Positions 22,673 through 33,864 of a DNA stretch of 64,000 nt are shown here, piece by piece. How positions within the stretch are numbered: position 1 is the stretch's first letter; the number at the start of each line of letters is the position of its first letter. The notes under the pieces were generated by a model. The model worked only from the letters and a program-made list of their open reading frames with translations, did no database searches and was not told the DNA's origin. Made by a program: the position numbers and the translations under genes. This DNA comes from Tulasnella sp. 424 (Eukaryota > Basidiomycota > Agaricomycetes > Cantharellales > Tulasnellaceae). The DNA lies in the NCBI GenBank assembly GCA_019633425.1, contig WSUB01000119.1:1-64000 (forward strand). Direction: 5' to 3'.

Positions 22673-24769
22673 ATGGTCTTCAGCACCAACAACAGATCTT
22701 TACCTGACTTACGCGAAACTCCTGGTGCTGGCCCATCGAACTCGCCCAAATCTGCCCCTCCACCAACCGCCCAGAAGCAAGTGTTTGTCCATCCAGATGG
22801 AGAGCCCGTCCACTTCTTCCTGCAACCAGACCTCCAACCCGAGTTGCTTAACAACTTCGAGAATGCCATTACAGTGGGTCTATGATAGGATCGTGGCTGT
22901 CGTCCCTCGCTCCTGAGCTGACGTCTTTCGCACCAACCTAGGCTCGAGGAGGGTCTCGCGTCGTTTCTTCCCCTCCCAAGCGAGGTGGATTCATAGTCGT
23001 AGACCCCCGTACTCCTACGGGAGCGAAATTTGTCGAGGGAGACAAGCAAGAGTTACGATGGAGGGTTGTGCCGTACACCTTCCTCCGGGCATCCATTTTC
23101 AAGGCGCAACTGCTCAAACCCGACGACCTCAAGAATGTCAAGCCCGTATTCGAGCAGGGCATGGTGGCTTTGAAGATGCATATCCACTCGACCTTGCAAA
23201 ATGCCATGTCAAAGGAGGAGCTCGATAATTTCAAGTTACTGATCACCGTGGGTAGTTTATTTCTTGCGGGAGGGTAAAGCCTAACCCTGGTCTGCTCGTT
23301 TAGAAATACGGCGGAAACTCAGGTGCCAGCAAGAGCAAGGCGGACGTTATCATCACCTCAGACGATGAAGTGGCAGCATTGCGAAAGCAGTATGCACATT
23401 CCAATATTCACGTCGAATCCGTTGCATGGGTCAAGTCTGCCGCCAAGAAGGGGTCATTCACGTTCACAGAGGGACTATCTCCTGAAGAAGTTGAAGTATT
23501 ACAGACTAAACCTCCCCCTCGTCACGTCCCGTACGTTCCTCGTCTACCGAAGGGCCCAATCTCAGAGCTAACCATGCTTTTCGACAGACGCTACAATTTC
23601 AATGACGCTGAAGAGCGCGAACTAGTCAAGTTTCTTGCCGAATTTTATCCGGCGGAGTCGGATCCAGGAAGGTTAGAACTTTTTCCTAGCCGCAACTGGT
23701 CGGAGTTCCCTCCACTAACCCGGTTCTCTGTGGCACTTAGAGCACAGTTTAGGGCCTATCAACATCTCCGCGCCAACGTGAGTCCCATTCAGCACACCTC
23801 AAATTTGCTATCCTTGCTAATTGACCTCCTTTAGTTGGACCGATACCCTTGGGCAGAAAGTCACTCCGAATCGAGTTGGCAACACCACTATGTTCGTGAA
23901 AAGGAGCGCCTGGACATTGCCATCGAGCGCCATCTATCCGCGCACCCTGAATTACAGCGTACGGAAGAGGAAGCCGCAGAACACCGTGAAGAGGTGTTTG
24001 GACCGGCAAGGAAGCGCCCTGGACCTCCGAAGGGGAAGAGCACCTTTGCTTCCGACAGTGAGGATGCAAGACCTAAGAAGAGACGAAAGAAGAGAACGCC
24101 TAAGGATAAGAAACAGGAGGAAACTGATTCCGAAGAGGATGTCCGCATGTATTCAAGGTATGTGCTGCTTCATATTGGGGCCCTCGGCTTTGGGAGGGGC
24201 TAATGTGAAGTTTACCGTTTTTTGACAGTGCGGATGCAAGTCCTCGTCCAGAACGAGAGTCCAAGACGGCAGCGAAGCGTAGCATCACGCAGGTTATAGA
24301 AGCAGGAGTCAATGGTGCCGTGAACGGGCAATATATTCGCCCTAATGAAGATGAAGACGAATACAAAGACGAACTCGCGGCCGACTCAGAGGCTGGAGAC
24401 GTGGCCGAACCAGATGAAGAAGTGGATGAACTGGTCGATGATACCTCCCATGGATCAATTGTCCCAGACTCGGCTGAACCTTCACAAGACGAAATTACTG
24501 AACTCGATCCGCCAGCCGTAAATCGAGACTTGTCTGACGATGAGATCGACTTCCCCGAAACAACGGATAGCTTCCCTCCCATTCGAGTGGCTCCGCTTCC
24601 GCAGGACGACGATGACGAAGACGACGAAATGGAGCCCGAACCAGCTCCGGTTAAAGTGAAAGCGCCGGTGGTGAAGAAGGGCAAAGGAAAGGTGGAACCC
24701 GCTACGGACGCTTTTGCTCGAGCCGTTCGCAGGCCAGCGCCATCTCGCAGCAAAGCTGCTAGGAAGTAG
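22673..24769 (+). CDS. Rap1-like telomere/chromatin protein (BRCT + Myb-type)
   Basis: Seven exons join in frame: 22673-22873, 22942-23247, 23304-23530, 23588-23671, 23741-23777, 23835-24157, 24229-24769 (572 residues). Residues about 25-120 look like a BRCT domain (QKQVFVHPDGEPVHFFL, ARGGSRVVSSPPKRGGFIVV, WRVVPYTFLRASIF). Residues about 240-320 fit the Rap1-type Myb fold: YNFNDAEERELVKFLAEFYP, a short GRRAQFRAYQHL helix, then RYPWAESHSESSWQHHYV. After that come a basic stretch (KKRRKKRTPKDKK) and a very acidic tail. Fungal Rap1/TERF2IP proteins have this BRCT-Myb order and act at telomeres with shelterin. The assignment is by pattern only. Intron 23672-23740 is a multiple of three and could be retained; removing it restores the expected Myb spacing. 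The C-terminal RCT domain of Rap1 is not obvious. Confidence 0.65.
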
Positions 24770-25896
24770 GTAACTCTTTTGTGTACTTTATGCTTTTGTA
24801 CGGGGGTATTTTGGGGGTAATATCAGAGGGTTTCAAATACTCAAGAGTCGAAGAAAGGCGTCATGTTGGAATGGCGACCTGCGTACATGCCCTAGGTCTT
24901 TTGCCACGCAGCTCGCGGCTCGCGGTAGTCAAGAAGTTGCGACCAGCTCGTGTCCCAGGCGCGTAGGATGTCCCTCCTTGTCTCAGGCACATTCCGATGA
25001 CCGACATACACACAAATTGCAACATTGGGGCCAGACGGGCGTCCTCCTCTTGCTTTCCAGAACGTATCGCCGGGGCCTTCTTCGAACGATCCCAGCAACA
25101 CGCATGGCAGGGTTGCGGAGAATGAACGATAAGTCATGGCCGCCAGCAGTTCCCCTGCCCGAAACTAGTGCGGGGACGGGGAGGGGTAGAACTTGAAGAA
25201 AAAATGCGACATTAACAATGGGAGAAAGTTCGGGCAGAAAGCCCTCACCGTCTCTGTTCTATTCGCTGCTGGAGGCGTGCACGAGTCAGCGTACGGGCGC
25301 CGACAACGGCGATTCGTAGACGCTCCGTGTCTGATTGGGGTCCGCGGTGCCACTAACACTAGCTCTCTTCATTGTTGCCGAAAGCAGAAAAGAATGCAAC
25401 CTTGGCACGTCTCCTTGGCAGTACGCCGGTGCACATAGAACGAACGTTTGTTGAATCATTCCGCTAGGTTTGAGTAGGTATTGTCAGTCCGACGGCTAGG
25501 GTTGGGTGGGTTCTTTGTTTTGGCCAAGTTCATCATCGCTCAGCGACGGGCAGGTAGCGGTCCAGCGGTATTCTAATTGCATACCCGTCCGTTGGTTACA
25601 CGAAGTACATTGAATACTCGATGAACAACGGCAGGTAAAAGCTAATGAAGTAGCATAGAAAGCCGACAACGCATGTGGCGAGCTGGACGCTCGCTGCACA
25701 TTACGCCCGAAGTAGATGAGATTCCGAACGAACGAATGGAGAAGGGAATAATAACATTGATGCAAAAGATGTATGAGGAGCGTGAACTGAGGAGGTATGG
25801 AGGGTATAGTAGCGAGAGGGCATGCATGGAAAATGGTGTGAGGTGAAGGGGAAAAGAGAAGGTACGCAGCCCACGCCGAGGCTTGAGGTCGGGTGA
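24770..25896. other. Intergenic, 1.1 kb, no supported gene
   Basis: Convergent region after the Rap1-like gene and before the small Ser/Pro-rich gene on the minus strand. Several open frames occur on both strands but none has family features or coherent splice sites. Pu/Py-rich segments around 25740-25870 look like 3' untranslated sequence. Confidence 0.4.
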
Positions 25897-26681
25897 TCAT
25901 CGACCACCGTTCACCAACTCCTTACGAACTTTCCGAGCTATCGATCTGATGGTGTCCGCAGTACTGGAGTTGTCCTAGGGTGAAATGGGGAGCCGAGGGA
26001 GGGGTTACGGCCGAAATGATGAGCTCAAACGTGCTTTGTGCGGTCATTTGCATCATGAGATGTCCTGCTCACCTGACGTTGCAGGTGGTTGGACCCGCTG
26101 GAAGCAAAACAAGCTTCGTCGTAACTTGGTGGGGCGCTGCTATAGGTGTCGTACAATAGCGTTGGAGGTTCCACGAAACCATATGCAGAGGACAACATGT
26201 CTTCGTCCTCGGGATCCTTTGATCTTGGCTTGGACTTGCTGCGAGGCTAGAAATGAGAGACGTTGGTCAGATAGACGCCCATCAGACCCCTGAGCCAAGG
26301 GCGAGATGATCATCGGGGTTTACGTACCGCGGGAGCCGTGGCGTCAGAGAGGGCCACCAAGGTTGACCTTATGGTGTTGATGGCGTTGGATGACGAGGGG
26401 ACGCGAAAGCGTTGCTTTGACTCGGGGGATGACGTGGTATCTTGTTGCCGAGCCTGTCCTGAGGTCGACGACGCCATGGTGGTGGACGGTGTTGGCCCAG
26501 CTTTTGGTGGTTGGCTTGCCCACTCGGCAGAGTCTCGGAATGGGACTCGAGGAGAGTTGAGGTTGTACTGGTTGGAACGAAGAGTCCTGGGTAGTGAAAG
26601 AGAGGTGGTGGAGCTTGAAGGAATGCTGGACCTTGGGTCGGCTGACATCGGGGACTGATTCGAAGACGGGTCGAGTTGCAC
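25897..26681 (-). CDS. Small Ser/Pro/Thr-rich protein of unknown function
   Basis: Three coding exons join in frame: from 26680 (or ATG 26648) to 26328, 26246-26073 and 25974-25897. From ATG 26648 the product is 190 residues. An alternative has the start codon split by an intron: an A at 26817 before a GTATGT donor, and TG at 26680 after a TATCAG acceptor, which adds 11 residues and keeps the frame. The protein is rich in Ser, Pro and Thr with basic patches (RKPRPRSKSKPRSK), a central acidic spot (DPEDEDM), and ends with a short amphipathic helix (DTIRSIARKVRKELV). No known domain. Probably intrinsically disordered; function unknown. Confidence 0.6.
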
Positions 26682-26817
26682 TGATATGATACGCTAAGAA
26701 TAGACCTTATATGTAGCCCAGCTGAAGAACCAAAGTTTTTGAGAACAAGAGTGAGCACAAGGTAAAGAGAGGACGCCGATGACAGTCGGCCGATGGTAAA
26801 AGGGGGGAATACATACT

Positions 26818-28061
26818 CTGGTCGAGTTTGTTTTAAGGCTGAACAGGGAAGCGAAGGATGCCGTTGGCGGGTGGCTGCGAGTCCTGGCTTCGAGGGGGAT
26901 CCGATGGTTTACGTTGAAACTCGAGACTTCTCGACCTTCTTCCGCCCTTTATAGAGGACTCGGGAATATGATGAACGCTCACATGAGGATTGCGGTGAAC
27001 GGGGATATGGATCGCTCATGTCTCCCAAAACAGCAAAGACGGCAGGGGCAGTGTGTCACGCGTCCGATTCCCGTGCTGCCTTACCACTCCCACGGCTCGG
27101 ATCCTCCTGCCTCATTCCCCCCCCAAGTCCGTGGCCATCGCACTCCTCCCATCATCAAATGCTTTGAATGTGTACAAAGGTGCTTACTGTGCAAGACTTG
27201 CTGTAATCCCCGAGTCCATCTGTCGGCGAGCATGCACGGGTGCGGCCTAATGTCGCCCTCGTACCCAGTCCCCGGGCCCGTTCAAGCCTTGTCTCTTGAC
27301 AGCGAAACCCGGCCTGGCCTGTGATCCTCCGAGGGACACCGGGGTATCGATCTGAACCTTGGAGGTGCCTGAGCGCTGGCGGTCCATAGGCGATTTTGTG
27401 CTAGCACGACAAGACAGCGAGGGCCGTGATCACACCGATCGGCGTTTGGTGTTCGTAGCGCTCTCGGCGACTCGGCGAACTGTTGTGGCTGTACCTTATT
27501 ACCGGTGAAAGAGTAGGCAGCGGGCAGAAGACAGAAATAGCTGCCACGCGTCTTTTTTGACGCTCATGTTATCGGTGCGCGTTCGCTTGGCGTTCCTTAC
27601 CACTTCTACCGCCGGGGTTGATCCTAATACTCCGTTTCACCGGTCGTAACACAGGTTTTGATTGGCTGTTCTTGACCTGATGCTCGGGATGTCAGGATAA
27701 TTGATCAGCCGGTGTTAATTACAATGGGAAGCTATAAAGCCTTCTGCCCACCACTATAAACATCTTAGCGTGAATGGCGTCAAATATCGCCTCGATTTGC
27801 ATGAATTCATACCAAACAGTCGGGTTGAGCTCGCGGTGAGGAAGACACGTGCGCCAGGTGCTGACGGTGCAAGTTCAAGACGGCATGCTCCCCCCCGCTT
27901 ACAACCAGATATGTATGTACCCACTTTGATTCTTAAGCGTGAACATCTGACTGTGACATCCTCGATATCACGTATCTCCGACATCTTCAATAGCAGCGTA
28001 TTCAGCGCAGTGAGGATTACGAGTATTATTAGTCACGCTTGAACCATTTTCAGGAATGAAC
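26818..28061. other. Intergenic, 1.2 kb, no supported gene
   Basis: Contains the upstream region of the small Ser/Pro-rich gene (to about 27000) and then sequence with two TATAAA boxes at 27733-27739 and 27753-27759, about 20-40 bases before an ATG at 27774. The reading frame after that ATG is only 23 codons, possibly spliced, so no gene is called. The rest shows no protein-like frame. Confidence 0.4.
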
Positions 28062-29062
28062 TCAGGAACGGCGCGTGGTTGACCCAGTGGCGAATGAGCG
28101 GTATTCAAAATTACAGCTATGCTGGATTACTTTCACTTTTAATAAAGGGCAATTCACTGTGTAGTAATACATTTGACAAATCGGACAGCCCTTGGTCCGC
28201 GGATGTGGTGCGCCGAACCAGCGATGAGGGCAAGACTCTGAGAAGCATTTGAATGGGCTTGTGGCCGTCCCCGTTCCTCTATGACGCGTATCTAGACGGA
28301 TGAAAGAATGGTAGAGGTGTTTAATAAGGCGATCATGCAGACGGCCAAGAGTCACAACGCACTTCTTTGTCCACTCCTTCGCAGTGGAGGTAAACTTCGG
28401 TTCGTCGTTCTTCAAGACCTACATTCGCGGAGAGTCAGATATTAAGATCCCTGAGATAATCGAGGAAGTTGATTTACAGCGGCAATATCGGTGTCAAATG
28501 GATCATCGGGGCTAGGCTTCCCTAGCTTGTCCTGAACCTTGGATAGGACTTTGTCACATGATATAAATCAGCTTCGTGCGGAAAACAAAGTTGAAATTAT
28601 TATTCGTATAGCATTAAAGCCTCACCTGTGTGCATGCTTGTTGCGGGCTTCCATTCATCCTTGAGCAACGGCAAGCAGATGTGACCCTCCTCGTTGAAAC
28701 CGGGGTGGTAGATCTTCGTAATGAAGGCGATCTCCGGAGGCTTGAATGGATAGTCGTTCGGGAACGTAATCGTAAAATGGAACTTCCCGCCTTTGTAAGG
28801 GCTGGTGGCCTGAAGAAGACCTAGGTAGTCAGAATGGCGTCGCGCACCCGAACCACCGAGAATGACTCACGGGACCTTCGATGTGTCCGTGCCAAACCAA
28901 GATGTTGTCGTCCTTTGGAGAGACCTCTACGCCAGGAATGGGCTTTGAGTTGAGGTCCTTGAGCTCCTACAAAGGGTGAAACGCGTTCAGGAAACGGTGC
29001 GGGCGGACCATGCACTTGTCCCAGAGACTCACCTTGCTGAGTCTTTTGAGGTTTGCAGACAT
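28062..29062 (-). CDS. Ubiquitin-conjugating enzyme E2 with altered HPN motif and C-terminal extension
   Basis: Five exons join in frame: 29062-29033, 28966-28871, 28809-28626, 28548-28478, 28418-28062 (245 residues). Residues 1-146 are a UBC fold: ELKDLNSKPIPGVEVSPKDD, WHGHIEGPATSPYKGGKFHF, FPNDYPFKPPEIAFITKIYH, active-site Cys in EEGHICLPLL, DEWKPATSMHTVLSKVQ, SPDDPFDTDIA, PKFTSTAKEWTKK. E2 enzymes carry activated ubiquitin on this Cys and pass it on with an E3 ligase. Two oddities: the HPN motif reads HPG, and instead of stopping soon after TKK the frame runs on for about 98 residues with two Cys pairs (CFSESC, CPIC). A GC-AG intron of 69 nt just after TKK (28364 on) would also stay in frame, so the exact C-terminus is uncertain. 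Confidence 0.8.
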
Positions 29063-29242
29063 AGCTCGTAGCGTTACCTGTAACACCGATACTCTACGAA
29101 AGAAGGTGGTGGAGGGGCAACTGGCAGTTACAAAGCCGAGTCGTAATAAAGGTGTTCTGTAGGACAAGTCGCGGTGGTGGTTTGCGGGAACCCCGCCCGT
29201 GCCGTGAGATCCAAAGTTGGGATTTCTACTCTACAGTCCACG
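29063..29242. promoter_or_regulatory. Bidirectional promoter (E2 enzyme / ASH2)
   Basis: The two start codons are divergent and only 180 bp apart, so the transcription start regions of both genes must be shared or abut. No TATA box is evident. Confidence 0.5.
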
Positions 29243-31381
29243 ATGGAACTAGAGGCCATCACGCCAGAAACTTCAGTCCCTCTGAAACGAGCTTCAGAGG
29301 AAGTCACTATCAAACGCGAAGAGAGCGTCGAACAGGATCTCTTACACCCTGAAGCGAGGTCTTCTCCAAGCCATGTCGCGAAGAAGCGGAAACTCAGCGA
29401 AGAGGTGACCAAGGAGCCCTCCAAGTCTAGCACCCCAGCTCCGGGCAGCACACCTCCTGGTACAGCCATCATCGCACCTACACCTCGTCCTCCAACTTTC
29501 ACCCCTTCTCCTGATGGCCTGCCGTATTTCACTACTGCGGATACGCCGATGAACAGACAGGGTTTCCGCTACACCCCCGCGGGGCCTTCGCCTCCAGGAT
29601 GCATCCTGTCGCAGCGGACGATGGAGAGTCAGCCAGCTGGATACGTACGTGTATCCTGGGAGGATCGTTCTCCGTACGTGCGCGTCACGGCTGATGGGTT
29701 GGGGCTGTTGGGAGAGAAGGGGTTCAGAAGCGCTCGATTAAACGTCCCGGTCAAGGAGGGGAAGTGGTACTTGGAGATCAAGGTCGAGAAGGGAGGAGGA
29801 GATGGAGCAGAAGGGAATAAAGATGGAGCGCATATCCGAGTAGGCTGGGGTCGACGGGAAGCGCCGCTGAACGGGCCAGCTGGGATGGACGGTTACTCGT
29901 ACGCATACCGTGACAAGAGCGGGGATAAAGTCACACTTTCGAGACCAAAATCATACGGGAAACCATACGGATCAGGCGACGTTATCGGGCTCTACATCTC
30001 TCTTCCTCCCAGACGCAAACCCAAGGAAGACGATCCAACAGACCCCGCTCGCGTCCAGCGCAAGCGGATTGCGATCAACTACAAGAATCAACTGTACTTC
30101 GAGTCCATGGACTATGCGCAGGTCAAGGAGATGACCGAGCTGATGGATCTCAAGAAACCTACAACAGCGCCAAGTAAAAAAGACGCGACCGTCAAGGATT
30201 CTCAAGGTGGTCAGGGGACCGCTGCGAGTCGGCGTCGAAAATCCAGACCTCTTCCGATGGTGGAAGCTCCCGCATTACGGTCGCTTCCAACTCTCGGACC
30301 AGATTCGTGCATAGCGTTCTTCCGCAACGGCGAGTGCCAAGGTCCAGCCTTCACCGACTTATATGACTACCTTCAACTCAAGCCTCTCGCAAAGAAAGAC
30401 ATTCGGAGTCGCCGAAACCTTCCAATCCACCTCCGCGAGCGCGAAAACTTCTTCGATGACGGGTCGTTAGGCTATTACCCATTCCTATCAGTCTTCAACG
30501 ATGGTCGTCTTTCCATCAACGCCGGCCCCAATTTCGACTTTCCACCTCCGCCAGATATCGACCACTTGCTCTTCCCCAATAAACCTTCCTCTGAAAGTCC
30601 AGCTCCGAGTTGGCGCCCGCTCTGCGAGAGGTATGCCGAGTTCATGAACGAAGAGTTTGCGCAAGACGAGCTTGACGAAGTAGAGGCTCAGAGGACACGG
30701 GCTGCCACGCAGAACGCGCGGGAGGAAAACCGTGCTGCGGAAGAGGCCAAGTCTGCGAAGAAGAAACAGCAGGAGCCAAAGAAGGGGTCGAAGAAAGCGT
30801 CTGCTAAAGGGAAGAGGAGCACGTTGGGTACAGAGGTCATTACGGCGGAGGATTTGGCTGCGATGGAATCGGCTGCAGCGGATGGAACCGATGGCGGCAA
30901 CGTCGCGGACGACGAAGCACCTCAGATGCGCGCGGCGTCCAGTATAGCGGATGGAGAGATCGAAACTTCACCCCCTGGAGCAAGTGGGCCTTCCTCTGCG
31001 GTCTCGTCACCTTCTGCCGCCTCGCCTGAAGATCGCATCCACTCTGAAAAGGCTGGATCAGTGCCCCGTTCTACACCGGGTTCTAACGAGGCGCACACTC
31101 CTGCGTTCTCGGAAGACGCCGAACTCCTTGGTGATCAGCATTCGGATGAAGACCAGGCGATGGACGAAGCTGGGGCAGAGGCGTCGGATGATGAAAATCT
31201 TTTGGCAGGCGACGCTGCATCCGATGACGTCTCCGACGACGAGGCTCAGGGCGAAGGAGAAGGCTCTGAAGACGCCCTCGATGAAGGCAGTGGTGGCCCG
31301 GCTAAGCTCAGCCAGTCTCCGAAAGTTGACGAGGGATACGAGTCAGACGTAGAAATGGTTACCGATGCTACGCAGTTATAG
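29243..31381 (+). CDS. ASH2: ASH2/Bre2-type SPRY subunit of the COMPASS H3K4 methyltransferase
   Basis: Single exon from ATG 29243 (712 residues); an upstream GTG in frame was not used. After a disordered basic N-terminus comes the split SPRY domain of Ash2/Bre2: GFRYTPAGPSPPGCI, WEDRSPYVRVTADGLGLLG, FRSARLNVPVKEGKWYLEIK, HIRVGWGRREAPLNGPAGMD, GYSYAYRDKSGDKV, GDVIGLYISLP, then after an insert CIAFFRNGECQGPAFTDLY and YYPFLSVFNDGRLSINAGPN. The last 200 residues are Ala/Glu/Asp-rich and acidic. The protein stimulates H3K4 methylation as part of COMPASS. It lacks the PHD/winged helix of animal ASH2L in this frame. It has no introns, unlike its neighbours. Fragments of its last 100 codons recur at 34153 and 37374 inside the F-box array. 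Confidence 0.92.
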   Translation: MELEAITPETSVPLKRASEEVTIKREESVEQDLLHPEARSSPSHVAKKRKLSEEVTKEPSKSSTPAPGSTPPGTAIIAPTPRPPTFTPSPDGLPYFTTADTPMNRQGFRYTPAGPSPPGCILSQRTMESQPAGYVRVSWEDRSPYVRVTADGLGLLGEKGFRSARLNVPVKEGKWYLEIKVEKGGGDGAEGNKDGAHIRVGWGRREAPLNGPAGMDGYSYAYRDKSGDKVTLSRPKSYGKPYGSGDVIGLYISLPPRRKPKEDDPTDPARVQRKRIAINYKNQLYFESMDYAQVKEMTELMDLKKPTTAPSKKDATVKDSQGGQGTAASRRRKSRPLPMVEAPALRSLPTLGPDSCIAFFRNGECQGPAFTDLYDYLQLKPLAKKDIRSRRNLPIHLRERENFFDDGSLGYYPFLSVFNDGRLSINAGPNFDFPPPPDIDHLLFPNKPSSESPAPSWRPLCERYAEFMNEEFAQDELDEVEAQRTRAATQNAREENRAAEEAKSAKKKQQEPKKGSKKASAKGKRSTLGTEVITAEDLAAMESAAADGTDGGNVADDEAPQMRAASSIADGEIETSPPGASGPSSAVSSPSAASPEDRIHSEKAGSVPRSTPGSNEAHTPAFSEDAELLGDQHSDEDQAMDEAGAEASDDENLLAGDAASDDVSDDEAQGEGEGSEDALDEGSGGPAKLSQSPKVDEGYESDVEMVTDATQL

Positions 31382-31646
31382 CATATCTTGTAAATGAATC
31401 GCGTTCAAAGGCCGGTTTACGTACACAAGCGTGCTCGGGTGAGAAAACGCGAAAGTAAAAGCACTCTACTCGGATTTTATTGCACATAAGACAAAGGTGT
31501 GACAATGACAAAGCAGCAGATGGTGGTACACTCAGAGCCTCAGTACTGCGAGGCCTACCCTACGCCAGAGAAAAGACTGTATCAGCATTCGAGAAGATTG
31601 CATGGTATCATCGGGTGCCTACCTACATCCGGCTAGGTTAGCTCTC
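31382..31646. other. Convergent spacer between ASH2 and F-box A, part of the array repeat unit
   Basis: This spacer (with CACATAAGACA and TGACAATGAC blocks) recurs after each broken ASH2 tail at 34467-34713 and 37681-37940, showing that the duplicated unit runs from inside ASH2 through the F-box gene. Confidence 0.7.
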
Positions 31647-33426
31647 TTAGAGAGCCGTCCAGTAAATCTGAACGTTGCCGAGAGACAGCGCCCCAGGCAC
31701 AAGCTGTTTCAGCGCCTGCAAAGCTTCTGCATCAACCGAACCATCTTCAAGCCGCATTCTCAACTGGCTGGGCAGGGGGGTCACACCTCTCTTGTCAGTT
31801 CGTCTCCGATGGCCCAGTAGCCAGACCGCCCAATCCGCATGCGAACGTCTTTTCACCGTGAGTATGGTGAGGCAAGGAAATAGAGGAGATTTATTTGGTG
31901 AGGGCTGAGGGAATAGGCGCTGAAGAGCATCGATCATTGCGGGATAAGTTGTGTCGATCAATGTGATTTGCCGAGCGTTGGGAAAGGTACGGTACAGAGC
32001 GCAAAGAAGATTGGCGTTTTTGTCCTCTGGGGAAGTTCGATTCAGGTCTACTAGGCGAAGCTTGGGAGGCGAAGACTTGGTGTATGGTCGAATCTTCCTC
32101 GCAAGGTGGCTGAGCACGTCGATATGTCGTTTTCGGGGCGAAATGACGGTGATCGACAGAGGTCCAAGATGCCTAGCTCCAGTGTTGTAGGTTAGCACCG
32201 CTTGGTGCACTTCCTCAACAGACAATCCCAAACTGTCGGACTCTTCGTGCCCCATCTGCAGGGTGAGGGTACTAGAGCTATCGCGGACACTCTGCGCTAA
32301 TGCAACCAGCCGTTCTGACACAACTGCCAGTTGGTCCTCCAGAGGTATGATTTCCTCGTCCCCCAGTGCGGTTTGGAAGACGCATTTTGCAGACAGGGGT
32401 GTGGCAATAGATCTGAGAATCTGCGTCATGACTTCGTGATGAAGGTAATCCAGTATGAACAAGCGGAGATTGGGAAGCTCGATTCGCCGCGAGGAGGGAG
32501 ATATAGGAATCTGCGTGAGTACGATCTCCAGGCTGGTAAGTCGCTGGGAAGTGGCCAGGATGTCCAGAAGTGCATTCATGTCGGGGGGATCTTCAATCCT
32601 GCATAGGGCGAGTTTCTTCAGGTCCGATAGGACCGGCGATGTCCAAGGGAGTCGGCAGCCTACAAGCCTTACCACTTCGAGTTTGGGCGCGGTGCCTTCG
32701 AACACGCTCTCCGGAGGCACCCAGCTCCCGAGTCCTTCAAGTAACAGCTTTTTGAGGCGTGGTGCAGGATTCGCCAGAAGGCGGTTCATGATATCCTCGT
32801 CATATGGCATGATATCCAGCAATCGCCAACGGTGTGCCCATGACCCGATCATTTCCGCCTTGGAGAGAGACAACACGTAACCTCTTATATCCAAATCCAG
32901 TCCTCCTGATCTTGCTATGACATTCTCTAGGAGCTCTTGGGAGCCGGGAAGGTTGACATTTGTCCATAACTCGGGGGCTCCGTGAATGGTCTCGGCCCAC
33001 CGCTTGCTGACGAGGCATAGCTTCGTGACCTGTCCGTAGTATCCTGCGTTATGATCTCTATCTGCGTCCTGTAAGACGTATCTGACGATTGTCAAGAAAA
33101 TCTCAACTGGAAGGCTGGATAGAGAAGCTTTGCCGGACCGACGACCTCGGTTCTGCAGGTCGATCGACGGGTTTGGATCGCCCAGAAGTCGCTGGACGGA
33201 CAGTACGGCGTACTCAGGGTCTTCTGTTTTGAGTGTCACAAGTGACCTAGGATTATTTTCAGCATTAATGTCGCCGGTTCTGTCAGCTCGAAGATGTCTT
33301 TGACCGCTATAGTGCTTCGAAATTAGGTGTGGCTTACAGTTGCGATCCACAGACATCGTTGATTGTTCGTTGCTCAAGTACGAGGCCGCACAACAGTGTG
33401 CGGAGTACGCGTTTCACGTAGTCCAT
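31647..33426 (-). CDS. F-box protein A
   Basis: Two exons join in frame: ATG 33426 to 33338 and 33279 to 31647 (573 residues). The first exon encodes a short peptide (MDYVKRVLRTLLCGLVLEQR) conserved in loci B and C (MDDYVKSVLRTLLC), which supports the two-exon model over a start inside exon 2. The F-box lies at about residues 95-140: SLSSLPVEIFLTIVRYVLQD, YYGQVTKLCLVSKRWAETIH, PELWTNV. The rest is leucine-rich with weak repeat character. By family knowledge it is a probable SCF ubiquitin-ligase substrate receptor; the substrate is unknown. It is the copy nearest to intact ASH2, hence probably at the ancestral position. Confidence 0.85.
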
Positions 33427-33864
33427 TGGTTTGGATCCAGTGATCAGGTATTTCCTCTTTGAGAGTGGAGGTGCAAGAAGGCAGTCGGGAGAGAAGTTCG
33501 CAGAAACGCGACAAATCGTGTCAACTTGAACACGGGTCTGCCGCAATCATGTACACGCAAAACGCCAAGATCCTCCACAGACTAAATTACACACCCCTTT
33601 GCTAATCTCGGAGCAATTTTACTGTGTTAGGGATTAATGTATGCTACCATCGAGGATAAAATCCACGATGGCGTCACGGGACCTCTGGATTTGTTATCCC
33701 TCTTGAACGAGGCGACCTGAGGCCGGCTGCTCCTCCTTGCCCACTTCGCGTTTAAATCTCTGCGTACGTGCACAAAGCACCTTTGGGCAATGCGACACGA
33801 AATTTAATTCACCCCATTTGAATTTTACTACGTGTATGGCGAGGGGTGACAACATTAAGACACA
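33427..33864. repeat. Upstream region of F-box A; repeated upstream of F-box B
   Basis: About 400 bp that recur at 36600-37044 with small differences (for example ATCGAGGATAAAA, GATGGCGTCA, GAACGAGGCGACCTGA and GGCTGCTCCTCCTTGCCCAC). It is the presumed promoter side of the duplicated unit. No gene. Confidence 0.75.

Noticed and set aside
24100..24753. 217-codon Ser-rich minus-strand frame
   Set aside because: Antisense of the acidic tail of the Rap1-like gene, where Asp/Glu codons read as Ser/Val.
27774..28042. Small gene after the double TATAAA boxes
   Set aside because: Only 23 codons after the first ATG; no convincing splice continuation or family.
33334..33546. Separate 70-codon minus-strand gene upstream of F-box A
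   Set aside because: Its last 30 codons are exon 1 of F-box A, conserved in B and C and joined in frame by a GTAAGC intron.
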